Assembly: GCF_003646465.1 (NCBI RefSeq)
Contig: NZ_QZEX01000002.1
Span: 514,472-578,471, forward strand
Length of the DNA stretch: 64,000 nucleotides
Direction of reading: 5' to 3'
From: Chachezhania antarctica
GTDB taxonomy: Bacteria; Pseudomonadota; Alphaproteobacteria; Rhodobacterales; Rhodobacteraceae
Part shown: one piece after another, positions 48,131 through 57,189 of the stretch
How the letters are laid out: each line of letters starts with the position of its first letter
Numbering within the stretch: the stretch's first letter is position 1
Made by a program: the position numbers and the translations under genes
Notes under the pieces: model-generated
What the model saw: the letters and a program-made list of their open reading frames with translations, nothing else
Told to the model about the DNA's origin: nothing
The model's database searches: none

Positions 48131-49837
48131 ATGCCAGTTCTCGAACTCAAAGACGTCGCCAAAAGCTTTGGTGAAGGCACGCACAGGACGGACGTGCTGA
48201 AGACCATCAACCTGAGCGTCGAGGAGGGCGAATTCCTCGTGCTCCTCGGCTTCTCCGGCACCGGCAAGACGACACTGATCAACCTGCTGGCGGGGCTGGA
48301 GTTTCCGACCGCCGGCAAGGTCAGCTTCAAGGGCAAGCCGATCACCGGCCCGGGGCGCGAACGGGGCGTGATCTTCCAGAATTATTCGCTGATGCCCTGG
48401 CTGACGGTGCATGGAAACGTGTCGCTGGCCGTGGATACGGTGTTTCCCGGCATGAGCCGCGCGGAGAAAACGGCAAAGGTCGACCATTACGTCAAGATGG
48501 TGGGCCTCTCCCACGCCGCGCAGCGCCGCCCCGCCGAACTGTCGGGTGGCATGCGCCAGCGGGTCAACGTGGCGCGCGCCTTGGCCATGAGCCCCGAGGT
48601 GCTGCTGCTCGACGAACCTCTGTCGGCGCTCGATGCGCTGACGCGGGCCAACCTGGCGGACGAGATCGAACACATCTGGGAGCAGGACAAGAAAACCTGC
48701 GTTCTGATCACCAACGACGTGGACGAAGCGATCCTGCTGGCGGACCGCATCATCGCACTGAACCCCGACGGGACCTTGGGCGAGGCGTTCCGAGTGAACA
48801 TCCCCCGCCCCCGCGACCGGTCGGCGATGAACCATGACGAAGGCTTCAAGAAGCTTCGCGCCAAGGTCACCAAGTACCTGATGGACGTGGGCGTGAAAGG
48901 CACCGTCGAAGGCACGCGCATTCTGCCGAAGGTCACCCCGATCCATGCCGAACAGGTGCCAGTTGTGGTCGAGGAAGCGCAGAAATCGATCCGCGACACG
49001 AACTATCTGGAGTTCTCGCAGCTTCACAAGATCTACCCCACGCCGAAAGGTCCCCTGACGGTGGTCGAGGATTTCAACCTGAAGCTCAACAAGGGCGAAT
49101 TCATCTCGCTCATCGGGCATTCCGGCTGCGGCAAGTCCACGGTGCTGACCATGGCCGCCGGTCTGAACGAGATCTCGAAGGGGGCCATCAAGCTTGATGC
49201 CCGGGCCGTGATGGGCGCCGATCCCGAACGCGCGGTAGTTTTCCAGTCGCCCAGCCTGTTCCCGTGGCTGACGGCCCGCGAAAACGTCGCCATCGGGGTC
49301 GACAAGGTCTACCCCCGCGCGAGCCAGGCCGAACGACAGGACGTGGTGGAATACTACCTCGAACGCGTGGGTCTGGCGGAGTCGATGAACAAGCAGGCCA
49401 GCGAGCTGTCGAACGGCATGAAGCAGCGGGTCGGCATTGCGCGGGCCTTTGCGCTTTCCCCGAAACTGCTGCTGCTGGATGAGCCCTTCGGCATGCTCGA
49501 CAGCCTCACAAGGTGGGAGCTTCAGGAAGTGCTGATGGAGGTCTGGTCCCGCACCAAGGTGACCGCGATCTGCGTCACGCATGACGTGGACGAGGCCATC
49601 CTTCTGGCCGACCGCGTGGTGATGATGACGAATGGCCCGCAGGCCACCATCGGCAAGATCGTCGATGTCGACCTGCCCCGCCCCCGCACGCGCAAGGCGC
49701 TGCTGGAGCATCCCGATTACTACCTCTTCCGCCAGCAGGTGCTCGATTTCCTCGAGGAATACGAGCACGGCGCGAAGGGCAAAACCGAAGCCAAATCCGA
49801 GGCTGAAAAGCCCGGCAGCAAGCAGGAGGCCGCGTGA
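48131..49837 (+). CDS. nrtC: nitrate ABC transporter ATPase, two ABC domains in one chain
   Basis: 568 residues from ATG 48131. Domain 1 (about 1-265) has Walker A GFSGTGKTT and signature LSGGMRQRV with LLLDEPLSALD. Domain 2 (about 295-560) has Walker A GHSGCGKST and signature LSNGMKQRV with LLLDEPFGMLD. Cyanobacterial nitrate transporters use separate NrtC and NrtD ATPases, and NrtC carries an extra NrtA-like domain. Here both nucleotide-binding domains are fused and no NrtA-like domain is present. The second signature has Asn in place of the second Gly, which may alter activity. Its stop overlaps the next start as TGATG. Confidence 0.92.
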   Translation: MPVLELKDVAKSFGEGTHRTDVLKTINLSVEEGEFLVLLGFSGTGKTTLINLLAGLEFPTAGKVSFKGKPITGPGRERGVIFQNYSLMPWLTVHGNVSLAVDTVFPGMSRAEKTAKVDHYVKMVGLSHAAQRRPAELSGGMRQRVNVARALAMSPEVLLLDEPLSALDALTRANLADEIEHIWEQDKKTCVLITNDVDEAILLADRIIALNPDGTLGEAFRVNIPRPRDRSAMNHDEGFKKLRAKVTKYLMDVGVKGTVEGTRILPKVTPIHAEQVPVVVEEAQKSIRDTNYLEFSQLHKIYPTPKGPLTVVEDFNLKLNKGEFISLIGHSGCGKSTVLTMAAGLNEISKGAIKLDARAVMGADPERAVVFQSPSLFPWLTARENVAIGVDKVYPRASQAERQDVVEYYLERVGLAESMNKQASELSNGMKQRVGIARAFALSPKLLLLDEPFGMLDSLTRWELQEVLMEVWSRTKVTAICVTHDVDEAILLADRVVMMTNGPQATIGKIVDVDLPRPRTRKALLEHPDYYLFRQQVLDFLEEYEHGAKGKTEAKSEAEKPGSKQEAA

Positions 49838-50772
49838 TGGATACCGCAGTCGACACATTGGTGAAGCCGTTCATCGACGCCTCCGAAATGTGGGTCCCCG
49901 ACGGGGACAGGCTGGTGCATGCCGGCGGCAATTACGGCGACCTGACGGAATTCCGGTCCCAGTCTGAACAGGAAAGCTTTGCCAAGGGCGAAGGTCTTCC
50001 GGGCAAGGCGTGGGCCGAAGGCCGCCCCGTGGTGCTGAAGGAATTTGATGGTTCCTATTTCAAGCGGACGGAGGCGGCGAAGGCCGCTGGCCTGACCGCC
50101 GCCGTCGCCATCCCGGTCTTTGACGGAAGCACTCTGAAAGCCGTTCTGGTGGTCCTGTGCTCCGACAGCGAAGACCGCATCGGCGCTATCGAGATCTGGG
50201 AGAATCGCGACGATCTGCTGATGTTGGACGATGGCTACTACGGTGCCGCCAAGCAGTTCGAATGGGTCTCGCAGCACACGCATTTCCCACCGGGCCAGGG
50301 CCTGCCGGGGGGCGTCTGGGCGTCCGACACGCCGATCCTGATGCGCGACCTCGGGTCGGGCTACAAGTTCATCCGCGCGGAAAGTGCCGGCAAGGCGGGG
50401 CTGACCACCGGTCTGGGCCTGCCGATCCCCGCGCCGGGCAAGACAACCTATGTGCTGACGCTTCTGTCTGCGCTTGGCACCCCCATCGCGCACCGGTTCG
50501 AGATCTGGGATGCCCGCCCGTCCAAAGTGGGTCAGGACAAGGCCGCCGTGCTGGCCGACGGGATCTGCGCCCGCGAAGGCGCCTTGTGGTCGGATGAAAC
50601 GCAAGCTGAGCGCCGGGTGAAGGCGTGGGAGGGCCTTGTGGGCAAGGTGCTGGGCTCCGGCCTGCCGGTGGTGGAGCGCGGCGGTGCCGGAACCCATGGA
50701 TATGAAACCTTCGTCGGGCTGCCGATCTATCGCGAGGGCCAGGTCTCTCGCGTCGTCGCCTGGTATTGCTGA
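49837..50772 (+). CDS. tandem-repeat GAF-like protein of the nitrate operon
   Basis: 311 residues. Three to four related segments are visible: FAKGEGLPGKAWAEGRPVVLKEF near residue 50, FPPGQGLPGGVWASDTPILMRDL near 150, and WEGLVGKVLGSGLPVVERGG near 265. Each resembles the GLPGxVWxxxxPV start of a GAF domain, and each is followed by a hydrophobic strand such as AIPVFDGSTLKAVLVVLC. It has no HTH, kinase or enzymatic motif and no signal peptide. It sits between the transporter ATPase (TGATG overlap) and nirB (10-base gap), so it is co-expressed with nitrite reductase. A sensory or cofactor-handling role is a guess; I do not know a characterised homologue. Confidence 0.8.
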   Translation: MDTAVDTLVKPFIDASEMWVPDGDRLVHAGGNYGDLTEFRSQSEQESFAKGEGLPGKAWAEGRPVVLKEFDGSYFKRTEAAKAAGLTAAVAIPVFDGSTLKAVLVVLCSDSEDRIGAIEIWENRDDLLMLDDGYYGAAKQFEWVSQHTHFPPGQGLPGGVWASDTPILMRDLGSGYKFIRAESAGKAGLTTGLGLPIPAPGKTTYVLTLLSALGTPIAHRFEIWDARPSKVGQDKAAVLADGICAREGALWSDETQAERRVKAWEGLVGKVLGSGLPVVERGGAGTHGYETFVGLPIYREGQVSRVVAWYC

Positions 50773-50782
50773 GGAAGGGCAG

Positions 50783-53227
50783 ATGACACGTAAACAACTG
50801 GTAATCATCGGTGCAGGCATGGCTTCGGGCCGGTTGCTCGAACACCTGCTGGAGGCTGACGCGAGCGCCTATGACGTCACGCTGTTCAATGCCGAACCGC
50901 GGGGCTGCTACAATCGCATCATGCTGTCGCCGGTCCTGTCGGGCGAAAAGAGCTTCCCCGAAATCGTCACCCATGACGACACCTGGTACGCGGACCGTGG
51001 CATAACCTGCCGCTTTGGCGAGCGGGTGGTGAAGATCGACCGCGACCGCAAGGTCGTGACCGGCGAAAAGGGCGACGTGGCCTATGACAAGCTGGTCATC
51101 GCGACCGGATCGTCGCCCTTCATCATCCCGGTTCCGGGCAAGGATCTGCCCGGCGTCGTTGCCTACCGCGATCTGGAAGACACCAACGCCATGATCGATG
51201 CCTCCGGCACCCGCGGCGGGCGCGCGGTGGTGGTCGGCGGTGGTCTGCTGGGGTTGGAAGCCGCGGCCGGTCTGCGCCTTCGAGGCATGGAGGTCACCGT
51301 CCTCCACTTGATGGGCCACCTGATGGAACGTCAGCTCGACGCCTCGGCCGGGCACCTGCTGAAGGCCGATCTGGAACGGCGCGGTATCCGGGTGCTGACC
51401 GAAGCCTCGACCGCCGAGATCACGGGCGACGGCAAGGTCGAGATGGTGAAGCTGGCCGACGGCACTGAACTGCCTGCCGATATCGTGGTCATGGCGGTCG
51501 GCATCCGGCCCGAGACCAACGTCGCCAAGGCGGCGGGGCTGAACGTGAACCGCGGCATGCTGGTCAACGCGCAGATGGAAAGCACGTCCGATCCGGATAT
51601 CTACGGTCTGGGCGAATGCGTGGAGTTCGACGGCAATATCTTTGGCCTTGTCGCGCCGCTTTACGATCAGGCGAAGGTGCTGGCGAAAACGCTCTTGGGC
51701 GAAGGCGATGTCTTCAACGTCAAGCAGCTGTCGACCAAGCTGAAGGTCACCGGGTGCGATCTGTTTTCGGCTGGCGACTTCAACGAAGGCGACGGTCGCG
51801 AGGACATCGTGTTCCGCGACCCGGCGCGCGGTGTCTACAAGCGGCTGGTGATCGAAGACGACCGGCTGATCGGGGCCGTCTTCTACGGCGACACGGCGGA
51901 CAGCAACTGGTTCTTCGGCCTGATCCAGTCGGGCGAGGATATCTCGGAAAACCGTGACACGCTGATCTTTGGACCGGCCTTTCAGGGAGGTGCCCCGGTG
52001 GACCCCTTGGCGGCCGTTGCAGCCTTGCCGGATGAGGCAGAAATCTGCGGCTGCAACGGCGTATGCAAAGGGGATATCGTATCGGCCATCGAAGGCGGCG
52101 CCGGTGATCTGGGCGCTGTCCGGGCGGTGACCAAGGCCAGCGGGTCCTGCGGGACCTGCACCGGGCTGGTGGAACAGGTGCTGGCGGTGACGCTGGGCGA
52201 CGGCTTTCAGATGCCTACCGCCCAGCCCATGTGCGGCTGCACCGACCTGACCCATGAAGACGTCCGGCGCCTGATTAAGTCGCAGGAGCTGAAATCCATG
52301 CCCGCCGTCTGGCAGGCCGGTGCGTGGAAGACGCCCGATGGCTGCCACAGCTGCCGTCCGGCGCTGAACTTCTACCTGCTGGCCGACTGGCCGGTCGAAT
52401 ACCAGGACGATCCGCAAAGCCGGTTCATCAACGAACGCAAGCACGCCAACATCCAGAAGGACGGGACGTTCTCCGTCATGCCGCGGATGTGGGGCGGGAT
52501 CACCACGCCGGACGAGTTGCGCGCCATCGCCGATGCCGCCGACAAGTTCGACGTCCCGACCGTGAAGGTGACGGGCGGCCAGCGGATCGACCTTCTGGGC
52601 GTGAAAGGCGAGGATCTGCCCGGGATCTGGGCCGATCTGAACCGCGCCGGGATGGTGTCGGGCCACGCCTATTCCAAGGGCCTGCGCACCGTAAAAACTT
52701 GCGTGGGCACCGATCATTGCCGCTTCGGCACGCAGGATTCCACCGGGCTGGGCATCAAGCTGGAAAGGGCCCTGTGGGGATCATGGACACCGCACAAGGT
52801 GAAACTGGCGGTCTCGGGCTGCCCGCGGAACTGTGCGGAGGCCACCTGCAAGGACGTGGGCATCATCTGCGTCGATTCCGGCTACCAGGTCGGCGTCGGC
52901 GGGGCTGCCGGCATGGACCTGAAGGAGACCGAGCGTCTGGCCGATGCGAAGACGGAAGAGGAGGCCATGGCGCTGACCATCGCCTTCATCCAGCTCTATC
53001 GCGAGAACGCCAAGTACCTGGACCGGCCCTACAAGTGGGTCGCGAAGGTGGGGCTCGACTGGGTGAAGGCGCGCGTTGTCGACGACCTGGACGAACGTCA
53101 AAGGCTGATCGACGCCTTCGCGCTGTCGCAATCGGTCTACCAGAAGGACCCCTGGGCGGAACACGTGAAGGACCGCACCGACGACTATACCCCGTTGGCA
53201 GATCTGACACTGGAGGCTGCGGAATGA
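50783..53227 (+). CDS. nirB: assimilatory nitrite reductase, large subunit
   Basis: 814 residues from ATG 50783 with GAGGAAGGG upstream. Domains: FAD (VIIGAGMASGRLLEHLL) and NAD(P)H (VVVGGGLLGLEAA) binding, then a BFD-like [2Fe-2S] domain (CGCNGVCKGDI...SCGTC) and two sulfite/nitrite reductase ferredoxin-like halves. The siroheme-4Fe4S cysteines are in CVGTDHCRFG and CPRNCAEATC. It reduces nitrite to ammonium with NADH. Cofactor supply needs siroheme, whose biosynthetic gene follows but is short. It overlaps nirD by 4 bases. Confidence 0.96.
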   Translation: MTRKQLVIIGAGMASGRLLEHLLEADASAYDVTLFNAEPRGCYNRIMLSPVLSGEKSFPEIVTHDDTWYADRGITCRFGERVVKIDRDRKVVTGEKGDVAYDKLVIATGSSPFIIPVPGKDLPGVVAYRDLEDTNAMIDASGTRGGRAVVVGGGLLGLEAAAGLRLRGMEVTVLHLMGHLMERQLDASAGHLLKADLERRGIRVLTEASTAEITGDGKVEMVKLADGTELPADIVVMAVGIRPETNVAKAAGLNVNRGMLVNAQMESTSDPDIYGLGECVEFDGNIFGLVAPLYDQAKVLAKTLLGEGDVFNVKQLSTKLKVTGCDLFSAGDFNEGDGREDIVFRDPARGVYKRLVIEDDRLIGAVFYGDTADSNWFFGLIQSGEDISENRDTLIFGPAFQGGAPVDPLAAVAALPDEAEICGCNGVCKGDIVSAIEGGAGDLGAVRAVTKASGSCGTCTGLVEQVLAVTLGDGFQMPTAQPMCGCTDLTHEDVRRLIKSQELKSMPAVWQAGAWKTPDGCHSCRPALNFYLLADWPVEYQDDPQSRFINERKHANIQKDGTFSVMPRMWGGITTPDELRAIADAADKFDVPTVKVTGGQRIDLLGVKGEDLPGIWADLNRAGMVSGHAYSKGLRTVKTCVGTDHCRFGTQDSTGLGIKLERALWGSWTPHKVKLAVSGCPRNCAEATCKDVGIICVDSGYQVGVGGAAGMDLKETERLADAKTEEEAMALTIAFIQLYRENAKYLDRPYKWVAKVGLDWVKARVVDDLDERQRLIDAFALSQSVYQKDPWAEHVKDRTDDYTPLADLTLEAAE

Positions 53228-53556
53228 GCTGGCTGGATCTTGGACCGATCGAAGGCATCCCCGTCCGGGGCGCGCGCAAGGTGAAGACGGCGGAGGGCTG
53301 CATCGCTGTCTTCCGCACGGCGGATGACGCGGTCTATGCCGTGTCGAACGCCTGCCCCCACAAGAACGGGCCCCTGTCCGAAGGCATCGTGCACGGCCAC
53401 AAGGTGACCTGCCCGCTCCACAACTGGATCTTCGATCTGAACACCGGCGAAGCGCAGGGCGCCGACGACGGCCGTGTCACCACCTACCCTACCCGGATCG
53501 AGGACGGCCGCGTGCATCTGGACCTGTCGCAGCTTGACCGGCGAGAGGTCGCATGA
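53224..53556 (+). CDS. nirD: nitrite reductase small subunit (Rieske type)
   Basis: 110 residues from ATG 53224. The Rieske-like motif is CPHKNGPL ... CPLHNWIFDL, with all four cluster ligands (Cys-x-His and Cys-x2-His) present. E. coli NirD lacks these, so this subunit is expected to carry a [2Fe-2S] cluster. It overlaps nirB and nasA by 4 bases each. Confidence 0.95.
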   Translation: MSWLDLGPIEGIPVRGARKVKTAEGCIAVFRTADDAVYAVSNACPHKNGPLSEGIVHGHKVTCPLHNWIFDLNTGEAQGADDGRVTTYPTRIEDGRVHLDLSQLDRREVA

Positions 53557-56183
53557 CCACCGTCGCCACCACCTGCCCCTATTGCGGCGTCGGCTGCGGG
53601 GTGCAGGCCAGGGTCGCCCCCGGTGCCGACGTCGAGATCAAGGGCGACGCGGACCATCCCGCGAACCTTGGGCGGCTGTGTTCCAAGGGCTCGGCACTGG
53701 CGGAAACGATCTGGATGGAGGATCGGTTGCTCTCCCCCCGGATCGGCGGGGCCGATGCGGGATGGGACGAGGCGCTGCAACTGGTGGCCGACCGGCTCGC
53801 CGATACCATCGCCGAACACGGGCCGGATTCGGTGGCCTTCTACGTCTCGGGCCAATTGCTGACCGAGGACTACTATATCGCCAACAAGCTGATGAAGGGC
53901 TTCATCGGATCTGGAAATATCGACACGAATTCAAGGCTTTGCATGGCGTCATCGGTCGCGGGGCACAAACGCGCTTTCGGAACGGACACGGTGCCTGGGC
54001 TTTATACAGACCTTGAGGAAGCCGATCTGGTGGTCCTCGTGGGGTCCAACCTCGCGTGGTGCCACCCCGTGCTCTACCAGCGGCTGGCAGCGGCCAAGGC
54101 GGCCCGGCCCGAGTTGAAGGTCGTCACCATCGATCCCCGGCGCACCGCGACCGCCGATCTGGCCGACATGCACCTTGGCCTTGCCCCCGGCACCGACGTG
54201 GCGCTGTTCAACGGGCTGCTGGAGCATCTGCACGTCTCGGCCGAGGTCGATTCCGATTACGTGGCCAATCACGTCACTGGCTTCGACGCCGCGCTGGAGG
54301 CCGCGTGCAGCGACGATCCCTGCGTCACCGGCCTGTCCTTGGAAGAACTGGACGCGTTCTACAGCCTCTGGGCCGGAACGCAGAAGGTCGTCACCGTCTA
54401 TTCGCAGGGGGTGAACCAGTCCTCGACCGGGACCGACAAGGTCAACGCGATCCTGAACTGCCATCTGGCCACGGGCCGCATCGGCAAGCCCGGCATGGGG
54501 CCGTTTTCCGTCACCGGGCAGCCCAACGCGATGGGCGGGCGCGAGGTCGGCGGGCTGGCCAACATGCTGGCGTGCCATCTGGATATCGAAAACGCCGCCC
54601 ATCGCGACGCCGTGCGCACCTTCTGGGACGCACCGCACCTGACGGAAACGCCGGGGCTGAAGGCGGTCGACATGTTCCGCGCCGTGGCGGACGGTCGGAT
54701 CAAGGCGATCTGGATCGCGCATACGAACCCCGTCGTGTCGATGCCCGAGGCTGACGCGGTGAAGGCCGCGCTTGAAGCGTGCGATTTCGTCGTCGTCTCC
54801 GACATCACGGCCGCGACCGATACCGCGCGGCTGGCCGATGTGCTGTTGCCCGCCACCGCATGGGGTGAAAAGGACGGCACGGTCACCAATTCCGAACGCT
54901 GCATCTCGCGCCAGCGGGCGTTCCTGCCGGTGCCGGACGGCCCCCGCCCCGACTGGCAGATCATGGCGCAGGTCGCCCGGCGGATGGGCTTTGCCCGCGC
55001 CTTCGATTACGCCACCCCCGTAGAGATCTTCCGCGAACACGCGGCGCTGTCGGGCGTCGCGGGCCAGTTCGGCAAGGATTTCGACATCTCGGCCATGTCG
55101 GGCATCACAGACAGCGAATACGACACGCTGAAACCCACCCGCTGGCCCGTGACCGCGATCCGCACCGGCGGGCGCTTCTTCGGCGACGGTCAGTACTTCA
55201 CGCCCAACGGCAAGGCGCGGATGCTGCCGCTCCTCAACCATCTCCCCGCCGCCATGCCTGACGACGACTACCCCTTCGTGCTGAACACCGGCCGCGTGCG
55301 CGATCACTGGCACACGATGACCCGCACGGCGAAATCGCCGCGCCTGTCGGCCCACTTGGCCGAACCCTTCGTGGAACTGCACCCGGACGACGCCGCGGCT
55401 TTGGACCTGAAACCGGCCGACCTGGCCCGTGTCACCAGCCCTGACGGCGGCGCCATCCTGCGCGTCCGCGTGACCGACACGGTGCAAAAGGGCCAGATCT
55501 TCGCCCCCATGCACTGGACAGGCGAAACCGCCAGCGCCGGCCGCATCGACGCGCTGGTCGCGGCGGTGACCGACCCGATATCGGGCCAGCCCGAAAGCAA
55601 GGCCGCCGTCGCGCAGGTCGCCCGGTTCGAAGCCCGCGCCTTTGCGTTCGCGTTGTCCGCCGAGGAACCGTCCACCGACGCCCCCTACTGGGCCAAGGCC
55701 CGCGCCCGAGGCGGATGGCGGATGGAACTCGCGTGGGAGGAGCCGCCGACGGACTGGATCAGCGCCGCGCGCGCAATCTTCAACCTGCCGGACACGGCCG
55801 AACCCGTCACCATGTCCGACCCGCGCCGGGGCCTTCAAAGGCTGGCGTTCATCGACGGGGACCGACTGGTCGCCGCGCTCTTCGTGGCGCCCGAACCCGT
55901 GGCCCTGTCGCGCCAGTTCCTTGTCGGCCAGTTGCAGGGCGAAGCCGACCTGACGCTCCTGTCCGGCCAGCCGGGCGCCGACCGCCCCGATCCCGGCGCC
56001 ATCGTCTGTTCCTGTTTCGAGATCGGCGCCAACACGATCCGCAGGGCCATCGCCGAACAGGGCCTTGTCACCGTCGACGCGATCGGGGAAGCCTTGCGCG
56101 CGGGCACCAATTGCGGATCCTGCCGGCCCGAGATCCGCACCTTGATCGACGCCGCGGGAACCCCCAAACTGGCAGCAGAATGA
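53553..56183 (+). CDS. nasA: assimilatory nitrate reductase, catalytic subunit
   Basis: 876 residues. The N-terminal [4Fe-4S] cluster is held by CPYCGVGCGV...CSKG. The molybdopterin oxidoreductase core follows, with SNLAWCHPV, QGVNQSSTGTDK and GxPNAMGGREVGG landmarks. There is a C-terminal molybdopterin dinucleotide-binding domain and a final BFD-like [2Fe-2S] domain (CSCFEIGANT...NCGSC). It reduces nitrate to nitrite in the cytoplasm. The fused C-terminal BFD domain is typical of bacterial NasA of this type. It overlaps the following gene by ATGA. Confidence 0.96.
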   Translation: MTTVATTCPYCGVGCGVQARVAPGADVEIKGDADHPANLGRLCSKGSALAETIWMEDRLLSPRIGGADAGWDEALQLVADRLADTIAEHGPDSVAFYVSGQLLTEDYYIANKLMKGFIGSGNIDTNSRLCMASSVAGHKRAFGTDTVPGLYTDLEEADLVVLVGSNLAWCHPVLYQRLAAAKAARPELKVVTIDPRRTATADLADMHLGLAPGTDVALFNGLLEHLHVSAEVDSDYVANHVTGFDAALEAACSDDPCVTGLSLEELDAFYSLWAGTQKVVTVYSQGVNQSSTGTDKVNAILNCHLATGRIGKPGMGPFSVTGQPNAMGGREVGGLANMLACHLDIENAAHRDAVRTFWDAPHLTETPGLKAVDMFRAVADGRIKAIWIAHTNPVVSMPEADAVKAALEACDFVVVSDITAATDTARLADVLLPATAWGEKDGTVTNSERCISRQRAFLPVPDGPRPDWQIMAQVARRMGFARAFDYATPVEIFREHAALSGVAGQFGKDFDISAMSGITDSEYDTLKPTRWPVTAIRTGGRFFGDGQYFTPNGKARMLPLLNHLPAAMPDDDYPFVLNTGRVRDHWHTMTRTAKSPRLSAHLAEPFVELHPDDAAALDLKPADLARVTSPDGGAILRVRVTDTVQKGQIFAPMHWTGETASAGRIDALVAAVTDPISGQPESKAAVAQVARFEARAFAFALSAEEPSTDAPYWAKARARGGWRMELAWEEPPTDWISAARAIFNLPDTAEPVTMSDPRRGLQRLAFIDGDRLVAALFVAPEPVALSRQFLVGQLQGEADLTLLSGQPGADRPDPGAIVCSCFEIGANTIRRAIAEQGLVTVDAIGEALRAGTNCGSCRPEIRTLIDAAGTPKLAAE

Positions 56184-57172
56184 CCCTTTCAAAATACGTT
56201 CACGCCATGGGCCGCGGCCCCGGCCGCGCCCGCCACCTCACCCGCGACGAAGCGCAGGACGCCATGTCCCAGATCCTCGCCGGCACGGCAGAGCCCGAAG
56301 CCGTGGGCGCTCTGTTGATGTTGATGCGTTACCGGGGTGAAATCCCCGAGGAACTGGCGGGCTTCGTCGATGCCCTCCGCGCCCATACCGGGCCGTGGCA
56401 AGGCCCCGTCCCCGCACTCGACTGGCCCAGCTATGCCGCCGGGCGCAGCCGCGGGCTGCCGTGGTTCCTGCTGGCCGCCAAGCTGGTCGCAGGTGCGGGC
56501 TATTCCGTCCTGTTCCACGGCTGGAATTCGCATCAAGGGGTCGAGGCCGCCGTGCGCCTCGCCCTGCCCCATGCCGCGATCGGAACGGGCGAGACAGTGG
56601 ACGAAGTCTCCGACATCCTCATCCGCGACGGCATCGCCTACCTGCCGCTGGAGGCGATCTCTCCCGACGGCCTCCGCGTCCTGCGCCTGCGCGAGGTTTT
56701 CGGCCTGCGGTCCGCGATCAACACCACGCTGCGCCTCTTCAACCCGGCGGGGGCGGAGACCAGCGTGCAGGGCGTCTTCCACCCGCCCTATCGCGGCTTG
56801 CAGACAGATACCTGCGCGCTGCTGAACCAGCCCCGCCAGGCCGTCCTGAAAGGCGCGGGGGGCGAATTCGAACGCGCGCCCGCCAAGACGATCCAGCTTC
56901 TGGGGCTCCGGAACGGCGCCCAGTTCGACACCAACCTGCCGCCGCTTCTGCCCGAAGCCACCGGACGCCTTGCCGAAGGCACGCAGCTCGACACGCCCCA
57001 GGCACTGGCCGATCTGTGGTCAGGAGCTGTCACCGATCCCTACGCCGAAACCATCGTGACCGGCACCGCCGCGGCCGCCCTTCTGACCCTTGGCGCCGCC
57101 CCCGACATCGCCGCCGCCGACCGGCTGGCCGCCGACCTATGGACGCGCCGCCGCAGCAGCCGCGCCGCGTAG
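56180..57172 (+). CDS. TrpD/YbiB-like glycosyl transferase-family protein
   Basis: 330 residues from ATG 56180, overlapping the nasA stop. It has the fold of anthranilate phosphoribosyltransferase: an N-terminal helical domain with LTRDEAQDAMSQILAG and a Rossmann-like domain with LFHGWNSHQGVEAAV. The phosphate-binding GTGGD loop of true TrpD is not seen. It belongs with the TrpD2/YbiB proteins, which bind DNA or RNA and lack TrpD activity. Its recurring position in nitrate operons suggests a link to the pathway, but none is shown. The gap to cysG is 17 bases. Confidence 0.8.
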   Translation: MTLSKYVHAMGRGPGRARHLTRDEAQDAMSQILAGTAEPEAVGALLMLMRYRGEIPEELAGFVDALRAHTGPWQGPVPALDWPSYAAGRSRGLPWFLLAAKLVAGAGYSVLFHGWNSHQGVEAAVRLALPHAAIGTGETVDEVSDILIRDGIAYLPLEAISPDGLRVLRLREVFGLRSAINTTLRLFNPAGAETSVQGVFHPPYRGLQTDTCALLNQPRQAVLKGAGGEFERAPAKTIQLLGLRNGAQFDTNLPPLLPEATGRLAEGTQLDTPQALADLWSGAVTDPYAETIVTGTAAAALLTLGAAPDIAAADRLAADLWTRRRSSRAA

Positions 57173-57189
57173 ACCGGAGAGCCAGCCCC

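Noticed and set aside
53949-56192. A 747-residue minus-strand frame opposite nasA
   Set aside because: Shadow of nasA, which has all expected motifs on the plus strand.
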